Assembly: GCF_900890425.1 (NCBI RefSeq)
Contig: NZ_CAAHFG010000002.1
Location: 1,054,001-1,118,000 of the forward strand
DNA length: 64,000 nucleotides
Reading direction: 5' to 3'
Source of the DNA: Pontiella desulfatans
GTDB lineage: Bacteria; Verrucomicrobiota; Kiritimatiellia; Kiritimatiellales; Pontiellaceae
Shown one piece after another: positions 27,530-34,891 of the stretch. Position 1 is the stretch's first letter, and every line of letters starts with the position of its first letter. Both the position numbers and the translations under genes were made by a program. The notes beneath the pieces are model-generated. The model worked only from the letters and a program-made list of their open reading frames with translations, did not search any database and was not told where the DNA came from.

Positions 27530-27622
27530 CGTAATGCGTAATGCGTAATGCGTAATGCGTAATGCGTAATGCGTAAATTTTGAAAGAATGGTTCGTCGGT
27601 GCAATTACGCATTGCGAATTAC
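27529..27622. repeat. Tandem heptamer GCGTAAT (six copies) with inverted partner
   Basis: Six perfect copies of GCGTAAT run from 27529 to 27570, followed by a seventh ending in A. At 27603-27622 AATTACGCATTGCGAATTAC is an imperfect inverted copy, so the spacer can fold into a hairpin of changing length. The first unit begins on the last base of the preceding stop codon. Confidence 0.9.
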
Positions 27623-27650
27623 TCGTTAAATAACTAACAGGAGAAATAAA

Positions 27651-28451
27651 ATGGGTGTAATGGATCTGTTCAACCTAGAAGGAAAAGTGGCGCTGGTTAC
27701 CGGCGGAACTCATGGCATCGGCATGGCGGTCGGCATGGTACTCGGCCAGGCGGGCGCGAAGGTGTGCGTGAACGACATCGACGAAGCCAAGCTTGAATCC
27801 GCCAAGAAGGAATATGCTGCGGCGGGGCTCGATGTGTATACGCTGGTTTTCAATGTGACCGATGAAGCGGACGTGGATGCCGGCATTTCCAAGATCGAGG
27901 CGGACGTCGGCGAGATCGACATCCTCGTGAACAACGCGGGCATCATCAAGCGCGTGCCGATCCTCGACATGCCGGTTTCGGATTTCGAGCAGGTGATCGA
28001 TGTCGACCTGATCGCTCCCTTCATCGTGGGCAAGCGCTGCGCGCCGAACATGATCAAGAAGCGCGAAGGCAAGATCATCAACATGTGTTCGATGATGAGC
28101 CGCTATGGCCGCAACTCGGTTTCCGCCTATGCCTCCGCCAAGGGTGGCCTGAAAATGCTGACGGCCAACATGTGCTGCGAGTGGGCGAAGTACAACGTGC
28201 AGGTCAACGGCATCGGCCCGGGCTACATCGCCACCGCGCAAACCGCGCCGATCCGCGAAGGCGGCCATCCGTTCAACGACCTCGTCATGACCCGCACGCC
28301 GGCCGACCGCTGGGGCGAGCCGGAAGATGTCGGCAACGCCGCGCTCTTCCTGGCCTCCAAGGCCAGCCAGTTCGTCAACGGCCACGTGCTCTACGTGGAT
28401 GGCGGCATCACGGCCAACTTTGGCTACGTGAAGGGCGAAAACGTAGTGTAA
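27651..28451 (+). CDS. Short-chain dehydrogenase/reductase, KduD/gluconate-5-dehydrogenase type
   Basis: 266 residues. Glycine-rich cofactor site TGGTHGIG at residues ~18-25, NNAG near 90, catalytic Ser (MCSMMS) followed by YASAKGG with the YxxxK pair. The closest family style is KduD/IdnO, which reduces the 5-keto group of 2,5-diketo-3-deoxygluconate to 2-keto-3-deoxygluconate. Placed after an MDR dehydrogenase, it could complete an oxidation-reduction epimerisation at C5 that turns L-2-keto-3-deoxygalactonate into 2-keto-3-deoxygluconate. The AGGAG ribosome site is 8 bases before the ATG. The 2-keto-3-deoxygluconate kinase and aldolase needed afterwards are not in this window. Confidence 0.88.
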   Translation: MGVMDLFNLEGKVALVTGGTHGIGMAVGMVLGQAGAKVCVNDIDEAKLESAKKEYAAAGLDVYTLVFNVTDEADVDAGISKIEADVGEIDILVNNAGIIKRVPILDMPVSDFEQVIDVDLIAPFIVGKRCAPNMIKKREGKIINMCSMMSRYGRNSVSAYASAKGGLKMLTANMCCEWAKYNVQVNGIGPGYIATAQTAPIREGGHPFNDLVMTRTPADRWGEPEDVGNAALFLASKASQFVNGHVLYVDGGITANFGYVKGENVV

Positions 28452-28461
28452 TCTACTCCTG

Positions 28462-28492
28462 GAGGGGCGCTCGCCGAGCGCCCCTCTACTCT
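28462..28492 (+). terminator. GC-rich hairpin between SDR gene and regulator start
   Basis: GAGGGGCGCT and AGCGCCCCTC form a perfect ten-base stem with a short CGCCG loop, followed by TACTCTTTATT. The tail is only moderately T-rich, so termination may be partial, letting some transcript continue into the regulator, whose ATG is at 28501 and has no Shine-Dalgarno sequence. Confidence 0.65.
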
Positions 28493-28500
28493 TTATTCGG

Positions 28501-29634
28501 ATGAAAGAGCGCGCCAAAGAGATTGCCCTGTGCATCGACTATAACAGCAACTACTACCGCAGTATTGTCGGCGGGGTGGCGCGCTATAGCGGCATGAAGG
28601 GGTGGCGCTTTTTCACGAGCCGCGGAATTCCGCAAATCTCGCTGCACGATCTAAAGAGCTGGGAGGGCACCGGTGTGATTGGCCGGCTTTCTCCCGAGCT
28701 CATTGCCGACCTGCAGCGCAGGGGCATCCCGGCGGTGAACATTAAGTCGGACTACCTCAACCTGCCGGTGGCCTCGGTGCTGATGGACAACATGGCCACC
28801 GGGAAACTGGCCGCCGAATATTTGATCGAGAAAGGCGTCCGCCGGTTTGCGGCGACGGCCTGGTCGATCAAGGGGGCCAGCGGCAACCTCAAGGTCCAGG
28901 GCTTCATCGAGGGCCTGGAGGCGCGGGGGTTCCGGGCCACGGTGCTTGAGTCGTACAAGGAGATCCAGAAGCTGGATCAGATTCTCCAGGTCGAGAAGGG
29001 CGAAACGGTGGGCGTGTTCGCCGCCGAGGATTTTCTGGGCCGCATGGTGATCGAGGCCTGCGAGGACCACGGCCTGCGCGTGCCGGAAGATGTTGCCGTT
29101 ATGGGCTGCGACAACAGCCCGTTCATCTGCGAAATGGTGAAGCCAACCATGACCAGTGTCGAGCTGGGGGCCGAACGCGTCGGCTACCAGGCCGCGTCGC
29201 TGCTCGATAGCCTGATCCAGCATGGCGAAATCCCCTCCGAGCCCATCATGGTGGCGCCGGAGCGGATCGTTGAACGGCAATCGACCGACATCCTGGAAAT
29301 TGGCGATGAACTCGTGGCCAAATCGCTCCGCTTCATTCGCGCCAACGCCTCAAGGCCGATCACGGTGGGCGAGGTGACCGACGCGCTGTTCTGCAACCGG
29401 CGCGTGCTGGAGAAACGGTTCAAGACCGAGGTGGGGCGCACGCTGCACGAGGAGATCCGCCGCTCGCGGATCGAGCGCGCCTGCAAGCTGCTGCGCGAGT
29501 CCGACATGCTCGTCGAGGTGCTGGCCGAGGCGTGCGGCTACAGTAGCCGCGAGCGCTTCAACGCCGCCTTCCGCCGCGAAACCGGCAAGACCCCTTCCGC
29601 CTACCGCAAGGAATACCGCTTCGCAAACAACTAG
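28501..29634 (+). CDS. XylR-type transcriptional regulator (periplasmic-binding-protein-like sensor plus AraC HTH)
   Basis: 377 residues. Residues ~8-260 are a LacI/GalR-like sugar-sensing domain with no N-terminal HTH (IALCIDYNSNYYRSIVGGVARY; VAVMGCDNSPFICEM). Residues ~275-375 form the AraC-type double HTH (ADALFCNRRVLEKRF region; EACGYSSRERFNAAFRRETGKTPSAYRKEY). This order is that of E. coli XylR. It closes the 23802-28451 operon and most likely controls it in response to a pathway sugar. The start at 28501 has no clear ribosome site and stands just behind a strong hairpin, so its level may be kept low by the upstream structure. Confidence 0.88.
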   Translation: MKERAKEIALCIDYNSNYYRSIVGGVARYSGMKGWRFFTSRGIPQISLHDLKSWEGTGVIGRLSPELIADLQRRGIPAVNIKSDYLNLPVASVLMDNMATGKLAAEYLIEKGVRRFAATAWSIKGASGNLKVQGFIEGLEARGFRATVLESYKEIQKLDQILQVEKGETVGVFAAEDFLGRMVIEACEDHGLRVPEDVAVMGCDNSPFICEMVKPTMTSVELGAERVGYQAASLLDSLIQHGEIPSEPIMVAPERIVERQSTDILEIGDELVAKSLRFIRANASRPITVGEVTDALFCNRRVLEKRFKTEVGRTLHEEIRRSRIERACKLLRESDMLVEVLAEACGYSSRERFNAAFRRETGKTPSAYRKEYRFANN

Positions 29635-29663
29635 ACGCAGGCGCCGGCCGGCGTGAACGGTTC

Positions 29664-30596
29664 CTAATGGGCGTTGATGCCGTGGATCATGAAGACGGCG
29701 TGTTCGAGTGTGCGGAGGATTTCAAAAACATATTCCTTCACGGCCTTGACGCTGCCGGGCAGGGTGTAGACCTGGGTTTGGCCAATGGTGCCGGCCACCG
29801 AGCGGCTGAGCAGGGCCGACGGAATCCTGTCGCCATATTTCACCCGGATGAATTCCATCACGCCCGGCAGCTCTTTTTCCAGCAGGGGGGCAACCACGTC
29901 GGGGGTGATGTCGCGCGGACCAAGGCCGGTGCCGCCGGTCGTGAAGATGATATCGGCTCCCCCCGCGACGGCTTCGCCGAGGATTGCCTTCAGCGCATCG
30001 GCATCGTCCGGAATGAGCGAGACCGAGCATTCGAGGTTCCAGGGCTTGCCGTCAAAGTGCGCTTCGAGATCGGTCTTGATCTGCGGCCCGCTCAGGTCTT
30101 CGTATTCCCCGTTGTAGGCGCGGTCGCTCAGCGTGATGATGCGGACGTCGAGGGTGTGTGGGATGTGCTCCATCGCGTCGCCGGCCTTGGCCGAGCCGCC
30201 GTTGACGACGCGGCAAAAGAGGCCTTCCTTGGGCATGACGCATTTGCCGACTTCCATAAAAATGGCGCAGCCATCGCCATGGCACTTCTTGCCGATCTGC
30301 GTGACTTCCAGTTCCGCCGCGCCAATCTTGAACCGGTCGAGCAGGTTGACGTGGGTCAGGTCGATGCCGCGCGTGGTAATGTTTTCCGCGAACTCGCCCG
30401 GGGAAAAGGTGCGGTCGGTTTCGGCCGCCGCAAACTGGTCGATGCTTTCCTTCGCCAGCAGGCTGACCTGCCGGTGCCAGCTCCCGGCATGCGCATCCCC
30501 GGCAATGCCGTGTTCATTGAACGTGATCGAGGGAACCGGCCTCTTCACCGTCCCTTTTTCCTTGGAAACATTAACCGATACGATTTCGATGCCCAT
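29664..30596 (-). CDS. MOSC-MogA/MoaB fusion protein (molybdenum cofactor)
   Basis: 310 residues from ATG at 30596, set by AGAAGGAG 7 bases upstream. Residues ~1-145 are a MOSC domain (HGIAGDAHAG; EFAENITT; IGKKCHGDGCAIF with the conserved Cys region). Residues ~150-310 are a MogA/MoaB molybdopterin adenylyltransferase (ITLSDRAYNGEYEDLSGP; FTTGGTGLGPRDITPD; RSVAGTIGQTQVYTLPGS). MogA adenylates molybdopterin before MoeA inserts molybdate; MOSC domains bind sulfur-carrying Cys or the cofactor. The joined order is known in other bacteria. It heads away from the XylR-type gene (convergent) and leads in a Mo cluster with moaC, moaA, moeA and a ModE-like HTH, all on this strand. Confidence 0.9.
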   Translation of the reverse strand: MGIEIVSVNVSKEKGTVKRPVPSITFNEHGIAGDAHAGSWHRQVSLLAKESIDQFAAAETDRTFSPGEFAENITTRGIDLTHVNLLDRFKIGAAELEVTQIGKKCHGDGCAIFMEVGKCVMPKEGLFCRVVNGGSAKAGDAMEHIPHTLDVRIITLSDRAYNGEYEDLSGPQIKTDLEAHFDGKPWNLECSVSLIPDDADALKAILGEAVAGGADIIFTTGGTGLGPRDITPDVVAPLLEKELPGVMEFIRVKYGDRIPSALLSRSVAGTIGQTQVYTLPGSVKAVKEYVFEILRTLEHAVFMIHGINAH

Positions 30597-30629
30597 TAGC
30601 GCACTCCTTCTCTTTCGTGAGGGGGTAGC

Positions 30630-30704
30630 CACAAAGAGGCACAAGAAGCACGAGGACTCCGAAGGATCTGGTCTTTGTGTTTTTTGTGCCTCTTCGTGGC
30701 CATT
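30630..30704. repeat. Imperfect inverted repeat in moaC/MOSC-mog spacer
   Basis: Left arm AGCCACAAAGAGGCACAAGA and right arm TTTTGTGCCTCTTCGTGGCC pair over about 20 bases with few mismatches. Same ACCACRAA-like style as the repeats at 15806, 25252 and 33817. The right arm ends at the 3' end of moaC. Confidence 0.7.
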
Positions 30705-31161
30705 ATTCCGTTACCGTCTCTTTCTTTTTTTCGATCAGGGTGATGCGGCCGAGCTCCATGTTTTTGTCGACGGCCTTGCACATGTCGTAGATGGTGAGCA
30801 GGGCGACGCTGACCGCCGTCAGGGCTTCCATCTCGACGCCGGTCTGTCCGGTGCACTTGACTTCGCTGACGACCTCCGCGCCGTCTTCCTTCAGCTCGGC
30901 CTTCACTTGCACCTTGGAGAGGAGCAGGGTGTGGCAGAGTGGAATCAGGTCGAAGGTTTTCTTGGCGGCCTGCGTGCCGGCCAACTCGGCGGTGATCAGG
31001 ACGTTGCCTTTTTTCAGGGCGTTATTGCCGATCAGTTCGAGGGTGGCCGGCTCGAGTTTAATGAAGCCCTTGGCCTTCGCCATGCGGTGCGAGATCGCCT
31101 TGTCGCCAACATCGACCATGGCCGGGCGGTTGTCGTTTCCAATGTGGGTGAGTTCGTTCAT
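30703..31161 (-). CDS. moaC: MoaC, cyclic pyranopterin monophosphate synthase
   Basis: 152 residues, close to the family's usual ~160. Motifs: MVDVGDKAISHRMAKAKGFIKL at the N-terminus, PLCHTLLLSKV (active-site His region) and GQTGVEMEALTAVSVALLTIYDMCKAVDK near the C-terminus. MoaC, with MoaA, turns GTP into cyclic pyranopterin monophosphate, the first stage of molybdenum cofactor synthesis. An AGGAA ribosome site precedes the ATG on the minus strand. It lies between the MOSC-MogA gene and moaA, separated from each by spacers holding inverted repeats. MoaD and MoaE for the following step are not in the window. Confidence 0.96.
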   Translation of the reverse strand: MNELTHIGNDNRPAMVDVGDKAISHRMAKAKGFIKLEPATLELIGNNALKKGNVLITAELAGTQAAKKTFDLIPLCHTLLLSKVQVKAELKEDGAEVVSEVKCTGQTGVEMEALTAVSVALLTIYDMCKAVDKNMELGRITLIEKKKETVTE

Positions 31162-31205
31162 GGGTGGTTATTCCTCGTGTTTTGCTTTTTATCCTGTTGT
31201 GTTTG

Positions 31206-31282
31206 GCAAAATCATTAAATGCAAAATGTTGGCTACGATATGGCGCCGTGCATGTTTCTCATTTTGCATTTAATGATTTTGC
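31206..31282. repeat. Perfect 23-base inverted repeat
   Basis: The 23-base arms at 31206-31228 and 31260-31282 are exact reverse complements (left arm begins GCAAAATCATTAAATGC), separated by 31 bases that include TATGGCGCCG. It lies between moaC and moaA and contains no gene. An exact, long, AT-rich pair is more like a MITE-type or transposon-derived element than a terminator. Confidence 0.92.
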
Positions 31283-31377
31283 TTAACTCCTCTGCTGCAA
31301 GGCCGATAGTGATGTCGCAATAATGCTGCTGGTTGCATGGGCTGAATGATCCTATCCTCTTCTCTATTCCTGCTGGA

Positions 31378-32178
31378 TTAACCTCCAATGCTGTAGAATT
31401 GGTTGGTTTCGCTTTTATGGCCGGATGCGGGTTTGTTGCCGACGGCGGCGCGCAGGGCCGGTTCGATGCCGAGTTCCTTGACGGAATAGTGAAGGTCGCT
31501 GAAGAGGCAGGGAAAGAGGTCGCCCTTGCTGGTGAGGCGCAGGCGGTTGCAGGTTGAGCAGTGGCCTCCGTCGCCGCCTTCCACCGTCCAGAACGATCCG
31601 TTGCGGATGTCCATGCAACGGATGTAGCGTACCTCGCATCCCTGCTCCCTGCCGTAGGTTGCAACGGCCTGCGCATCCGGTTCATCGGCGCTTTGGGTAA
31701 TCACGCAGTTGAGTTTGATGGTTTTGAACCCGGCGGCCTTGGCGGCTTCAAGCCCGCGCAACACGTCGCGAAGGTCGCCGCCTCGCGTGGTCTGCCGGTA
31801 ACGGTCGGGGTCGAGGGTGTCGAGGCTGACGTTGAGGCGGTGCAACCCGGCGTCCTTCAGCGGCTGCGCGAAGGATTCGAGCAGGATGCCGTTGGTCGTC
31901 ATGGCCAGGTCGTTGATGCCTTCGATGCTGGAAAGCATTTCCACCAGATGGACCATGTTGCGGCGCACCAGCGGCTCGCCGCCGGTCAGGCGCACCTTGT
32001 CCACACCCAGCCCAACGGCCACCGCCGCAATGTCGCGGATCTCCTCGAACGAAAGGATTTCCGGGTGGGGGATTTGCTCGATGCCTTCTTCCGGCATGCA
32101 ATACCTGCAACGCAGGTTGCAGAGGTCGGTCACGGAAATCCGCAGGTAGTTGATGCGCCTGTTAAAACAATCGAACAT
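31378..32178 (-). CDS. moaA: MoaA, GTP 3',8-cyclase (unusually short form)
   Basis: 266 residues from ATG 32178 (GAGGAAG upstream). The N-terminal radical SAM cluster motif CNLRCRYC, GGEPL SAM site and TTNG strand are present. The C-terminal second cluster CSTCNRLRLTSKGDLFPC keeps Cx2Cx13C, and the protein ends in the GG tail used by MoaA. But the stretch between the RYIRCMDI strand and CSTC is only ~20 residues, where usual MoaA (~320-340 residues) has about 60 more. The first codons overlap the end of moeA by 17 bases. Function as GTP 3',8-cyclase is probable as all cysteine ligands remain; the missing part normally forms a helical stretch before the C-terminal cluster. Confidence 0.9.
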   Translation of the reverse strand: MFDCFNRRINYLRISVTDLCNLRCRYCMPEEGIEQIPHPEILSFEEIRDIAAVAVGLGVDKVRLTGGEPLVRRNMVHLVEMLSSIEGINDLAMTTNGILLESFAQPLKDAGLHRLNVSLDTLDPDRYRQTTRGGDLRDVLRGLEAAKAAGFKTIKLNCVITQSADEPDAQAVATYGREQGCEVRYIRCMDIRNGSFWTVEGGDGGHCSTCNRLRLTSKGDLFPCLFSDLHYSVKELGIEPALRAAVGNKPASGHKSETNQFYSIGG

Positions 32179-33337
32179 CGACTTCCTCGTCTTGCTTGAA
32201 GCTCGAACCCTCGGAGGGGCAGAGCAGGAATCCATCCGCACTGCACAGGGCGTTGATGTGGGCGGAGCCGTGGTATTCGATCGGCTCAACCCGGTCGGGC
32301 GCGGTGAAGCGGATGGGGATGATGGCGCTGCGCTTGGCCGGTTTGAGCCGCAGGTCGCGGTTGAGCTTGGCGCACACGTGCCGCGGCCTGAAGGCATGCC
32401 CCATCATGTTGAACAGGAAGGGTTTCACGAGCGCCTCGAACTGCATGTAGGTCGCAACCGGGTTGCCGGGCAGCGCAAAGACGCGCACCTGTTCGCCAAC
32501 GCCAAACGTCGAAGGGCGTCCCGGCTTGATCGCCACGCTGGTGAAGAGCAGTTCGATTCCGTTGTTCTTCAGGATGCCGGGGACGAGGTCGTAGTCGCCC
32601 ATCGAAACGCCGCCCGAAAGCATGACGACATCGTTTTCCGCCATGGCTTTCCCAATGGCGGCAGCGAGCGCCTCCTCGTCGTCAACGGCGATGCCCATGT
32701 TGGTGGCCAAGCAACCCATCTGCTCCACCTGGGCGGCCAGCTGCCAGCCGTTGCTGTTGCGGATCTTGGCGCCGGTGGCTTTTTCGGACGGTTCGACCAG
32801 CTCGCTGCCGGTCGAGATGATGCCGACGCGCGGTTGCTTCGCGACGCGCGGTTGCGTGCAACCCACCGTGGCGAGCACGGCGATGTGCTGCGGCTGGATA
32901 ACGGCGCCCTTGGCGAGCACCTCGTCGCCGGCCCGGATGTCTTCGCCCCGGGTGCAAATGTTGGTTTTGGTTTCCTCTTCCGTGTAGCGGATCGTTGTGG
33001 CGGAAACCTCCACCGTATCCTCCACCATGATCACGCAGTCGGCACCCTGCGGCACCATTGAGCCGGTCATGATCTTGGCGCATTCGTTTGCGCCGATGGT
33101 TTTGGTGGGGGCGACGCCCGCGGGGAGCTCCTCGACCACCGTCAGTTCGTTCCGGATATCCGCGCGGCGGCAGGCATAGCCATCCATCGCCGACTTGTTG
33201 AACGGCGGCATGTCGATGTCCGACAAAACAGGCTCGGCCAGCACCCGGCCCAGGCTTTGTTCGAGCGGCACGGTTTCGCTGCCGAGGGCCAGGCAGTTAT
33301 CCATCACAATGGCATAGGCTTCGTCGAAGGTAATCAT
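32162..33337 (-). CDS. moeA: MoeA, molybdopterin molybdenumtransferase
   Basis: 391 residues, normal family length. N-terminal SLGRVLAEPVLSDIDMPPFNKSAMDGYA, the MTGSMVPQGADCVIMVED region, the MogA-like domain with GIISTGSEL, GGVSMGDYD and ALPGNPVATYMQFEALV, and the C-terminal beta domain with NALCSADGFLLCP. It inserts molybdate (or tungstate) into adenylated molybdopterin made by MogA, whose gene lies three genes on in the same direction. AAGGATGG precedes the ATG. The 3' end overlaps moaA by 17 bases, and the gap to the ModE-like gene upstream is 21 bases, so the genes form one operon. Confidence 0.96.
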   Translation of the reverse strand: MITFDEAYAIVMDNCLALGSETVPLEQSLGRVLAEPVLSDIDMPPFNKSAMDGYACRRADIRNELTVVEELPAGVAPTKTIGANECAKIMTGSMVPQGADCVIMVEDTVEVSATTIRYTEEETKTNICTRGEDIRAGDEVLAKGAVIQPQHIAVLATVGCTQPRVAKQPRVGIISTGSELVEPSEKATGAKIRNSNGWQLAAQVEQMGCLATNMGIAVDDEEALAAAIGKAMAENDVVMLSGGVSMGDYDLVPGILKNNGIELLFTSVAIKPGRPSTFGVGEQVRVFALPGNPVATYMQFEALVKPFLFNMMGHAFRPRHVCAKLNRDLRLKPAKRSAIIPIRFTAPDRVEPIEYHGSAHINALCSADGFLLCPSEGSSFKQDEEVDVRLF

Positions 33338-33358
33338 GGTTCCATCCTTGTGGTTCGG

Positions 33359-33718
33359 TTAGGCGGTTGGGTTTGCGGCCTCGTTGACGAGTCGTTCGAA
33401 CGAGGCCTCGGCATAAAGCTTCACGTCCGCCTTGAAGCGGTTGAAGAGCTTGAGCAGGCGCGCGCCTTCGGGCGTCAGCACGGTTTTTCCGCCGCGGGAA
33501 CCGCCCCGGCTTTTGACGATGAGGGTGTGGCCCAGGTTGCTTTCGGCTTTTTTCAGATCGCCCCACGCCTTGCGGTAGCTCATGCCCAGCTGCTCCGCCG
33601 CCGCCGAAAGGGAGCCGAGCTCGTCGATGGCCTCCAGCAACCGGCAGCGCCCCCCGCCAATCACATTCTCCCCATCCTCCGTCGAGAGCCATAGCTTCAT
33701 GTTCGGTACTAGTTCCAT
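33359..33718 (-). CDS. ModE-type single-domain HTH regulator
   Basis: 119 residues. It corresponds to the N-terminal winged-helix domain of ModE/LysR type: RLLEAIDELGSLSAAAEQLGMSYRKAWGDLKKAE, then SRGGSRGGKTVLTPEGARLL, the typical wing. The molybdate-binding TOBE domains of full ModE are absent. It is the first gene of the Mo cofactor operon, so it may regulate that operon or a molybdate transporter elsewhere. Start at 33718 follows GGGG on the minus strand; Met at 33700 is an alternative. How it would sense molybdate without TOBE domains is unknown. Confidence 0.85.
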   Translation of the reverse strand: MELVPNMKLWLSTEDGENVIGGGRCRLLEAIDELGSLSAAAEQLGMSYRKAWGDLKKAESNLGHTLIVKSRGGSRGGKTVLTPEGARLLKLFNRFKADVKLYAEASFERLVNEAANPTA

Positions 33719-34183
33719 CCGATCCCCATCCCGTCCTTGCTTTTTGATTCCACCACGAAATACACCAACTTCTCGAAAGGGTTTTATACCAGATTAAACT
33801 GATTTTAATTTTTTACCACAGAGTTCACAGAGACGCAGAGGGTGGCGGATATATTGGTTGCTCTGTGCCTCCGTGCGCTCTGTGGTGAGACTCTTCAAGT
33901 TAATTGCCTTTTAGTCGATTGCCTTTTCCAATGCGCCGGCACTCCCGATATGCACAGAAAAACATATCGAAAGGGCCGCGCAACATGCACGTCTTTCCCG
34001 CCGGAAAGTTTTAGCGGGGAAAACGGTGCGGAACGCCATGGATGCACGCGCCACAAAGCATCCATGCCGACGAGTTAGCTTTTGCAAAAAAACGTACGCG
34101 GTGTAGGGTGTGAGGTAGGAATGGTTTTTGAAACAGGATGCCCGGCGGGGCTGTTTTTACACCCTTTGCGAAAGGTGGATCGA
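33719..34183. other. Gene-free stretch with an ACCACAGAG-type inverted repeat
   Basis: 465 bases without a supportable gene. At 33817-33842 ACCACAGAGTTCACAGAGAC leads the left arm and CTCTGTGCCTCCGTGCGCTC with CTGTGGT at about 33868-33893 is the right arm, pairing imperfectly over ~26 bases. An ACCACGAAATACACC fragment at 33751 looks like half of a repeat related to that at 25252. The 78-codon open frame over the repeat is not credible. The rest (33900-34183) holds no pattern I can name; it should contain a promoter for the 34184 gene. Confidence 0.7.
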
Positions 34184-34786
34184 ATGGATATTGAGCAGGT
34201 GTGCAGGAGCGGGGAACGGGCGCTGGCCAAGGCGGATCCGGTGATGGGGCGCTTGATCAAGCGGCACGGTCCGTGCCCGATCCACGACACCTCGGGCACC
34301 ATGTTCCACCATTTGGCCAGCGCGATTATTGCGCAGCAGCTGTCGGTCAAGGCGGCCGCCACGATCCAGGAACGGGTCATGAAGCTGACGGCCAAACCGA
34401 TGTCGCCGGCAAAATTCCTTTTGGTCGAAGTCGACGGGCTGCGGGCGGCCGGATTGTCGAAGCAAAAGGTTTCCTACATCCGCAACCTAGCGGAAGCCAT
34501 GGAGCAGGGGTTGTCGAAGGGCAGGTTGCAACGGATGTCCGACGATGAGGCGATGTCGGCCCTGACGGCGGTCAAGGGCATCGGGCAATGGACGGCGGAG
34601 ATGTACCTGATGTTCGGGCTCCGGCGGTTGGATGTTGTGTCGCTGGGCGATGCCGGGTTGCAGCGAGCCGCCCGGATGCTGTACAACGGGGGGGAGGCCG
34701 AGCCTGGCCTGCTCGCCCGGGTAAGCGAAAACTGGAAACCCTACCGCTCCATCGCCTGCTGGTACCTCTGGCAGTCGCTGGACTGA
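34184..34786 (+). CDS. AlkA-like DNA-3-methyladenine glycosylase (HhH-GPD)
   Basis: 200 residues from ATG 34184 (AAAGGTGG upstream); an in-frame ATG at 34082 would add a poor leader. HhH-GPD core: FHHLASAIIAQQLSVKAA, the helix-hairpin-helix TAVKGIGQWTAEMYLMFGL, and the catalytic Asp in VVSLGDAGLQRAARML. These enzymes remove alkylated purines from DNA as the first step of base excision repair. It lacks the extra N-terminal beta domain of E. coli AlkA, as do many short bacterial homologs. It stands alone: upstream is a long non-coding stretch and downstream a separate secreted-protein operon. Confidence 0.9.
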   Translation: MDIEQVCRSGERALAKADPVMGRLIKRHGPCPIHDTSGTMFHHLASAIIAQQLSVKAAATIQERVMKLTAKPMSPAKFLLVEVDGLRAAGLSKQKVSYIRNLAEAMEQGLSKGRLQRMSDDEAMSALTAVKGIGQWTAEMYLMFGLRRLDVVSLGDAGLQRAARMLYNGGEAEPGLLARVSENWKPYRSIACWYLWQSLD

Positions 34787-34891
34787 GGCCGAAACAACTT
34801 TTTCCTTTTTTCGCGCCTAATCCAGTGACGAATGGCGTATTCCTTTTCAAATAGACGCCGGCGGATGTCCGGTTGGAAGAAAGGGAAGTCC

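Noticed and set aside
27529-27577. CRISPR array
   Set aside because: The repeat unit is only seven bases with no spacers; it is a simple tandem repeat.
33842-34078. 78-codon open frame
   Set aside because: It covers the arm of an inverted repeat and has no ribosome site or protein features.
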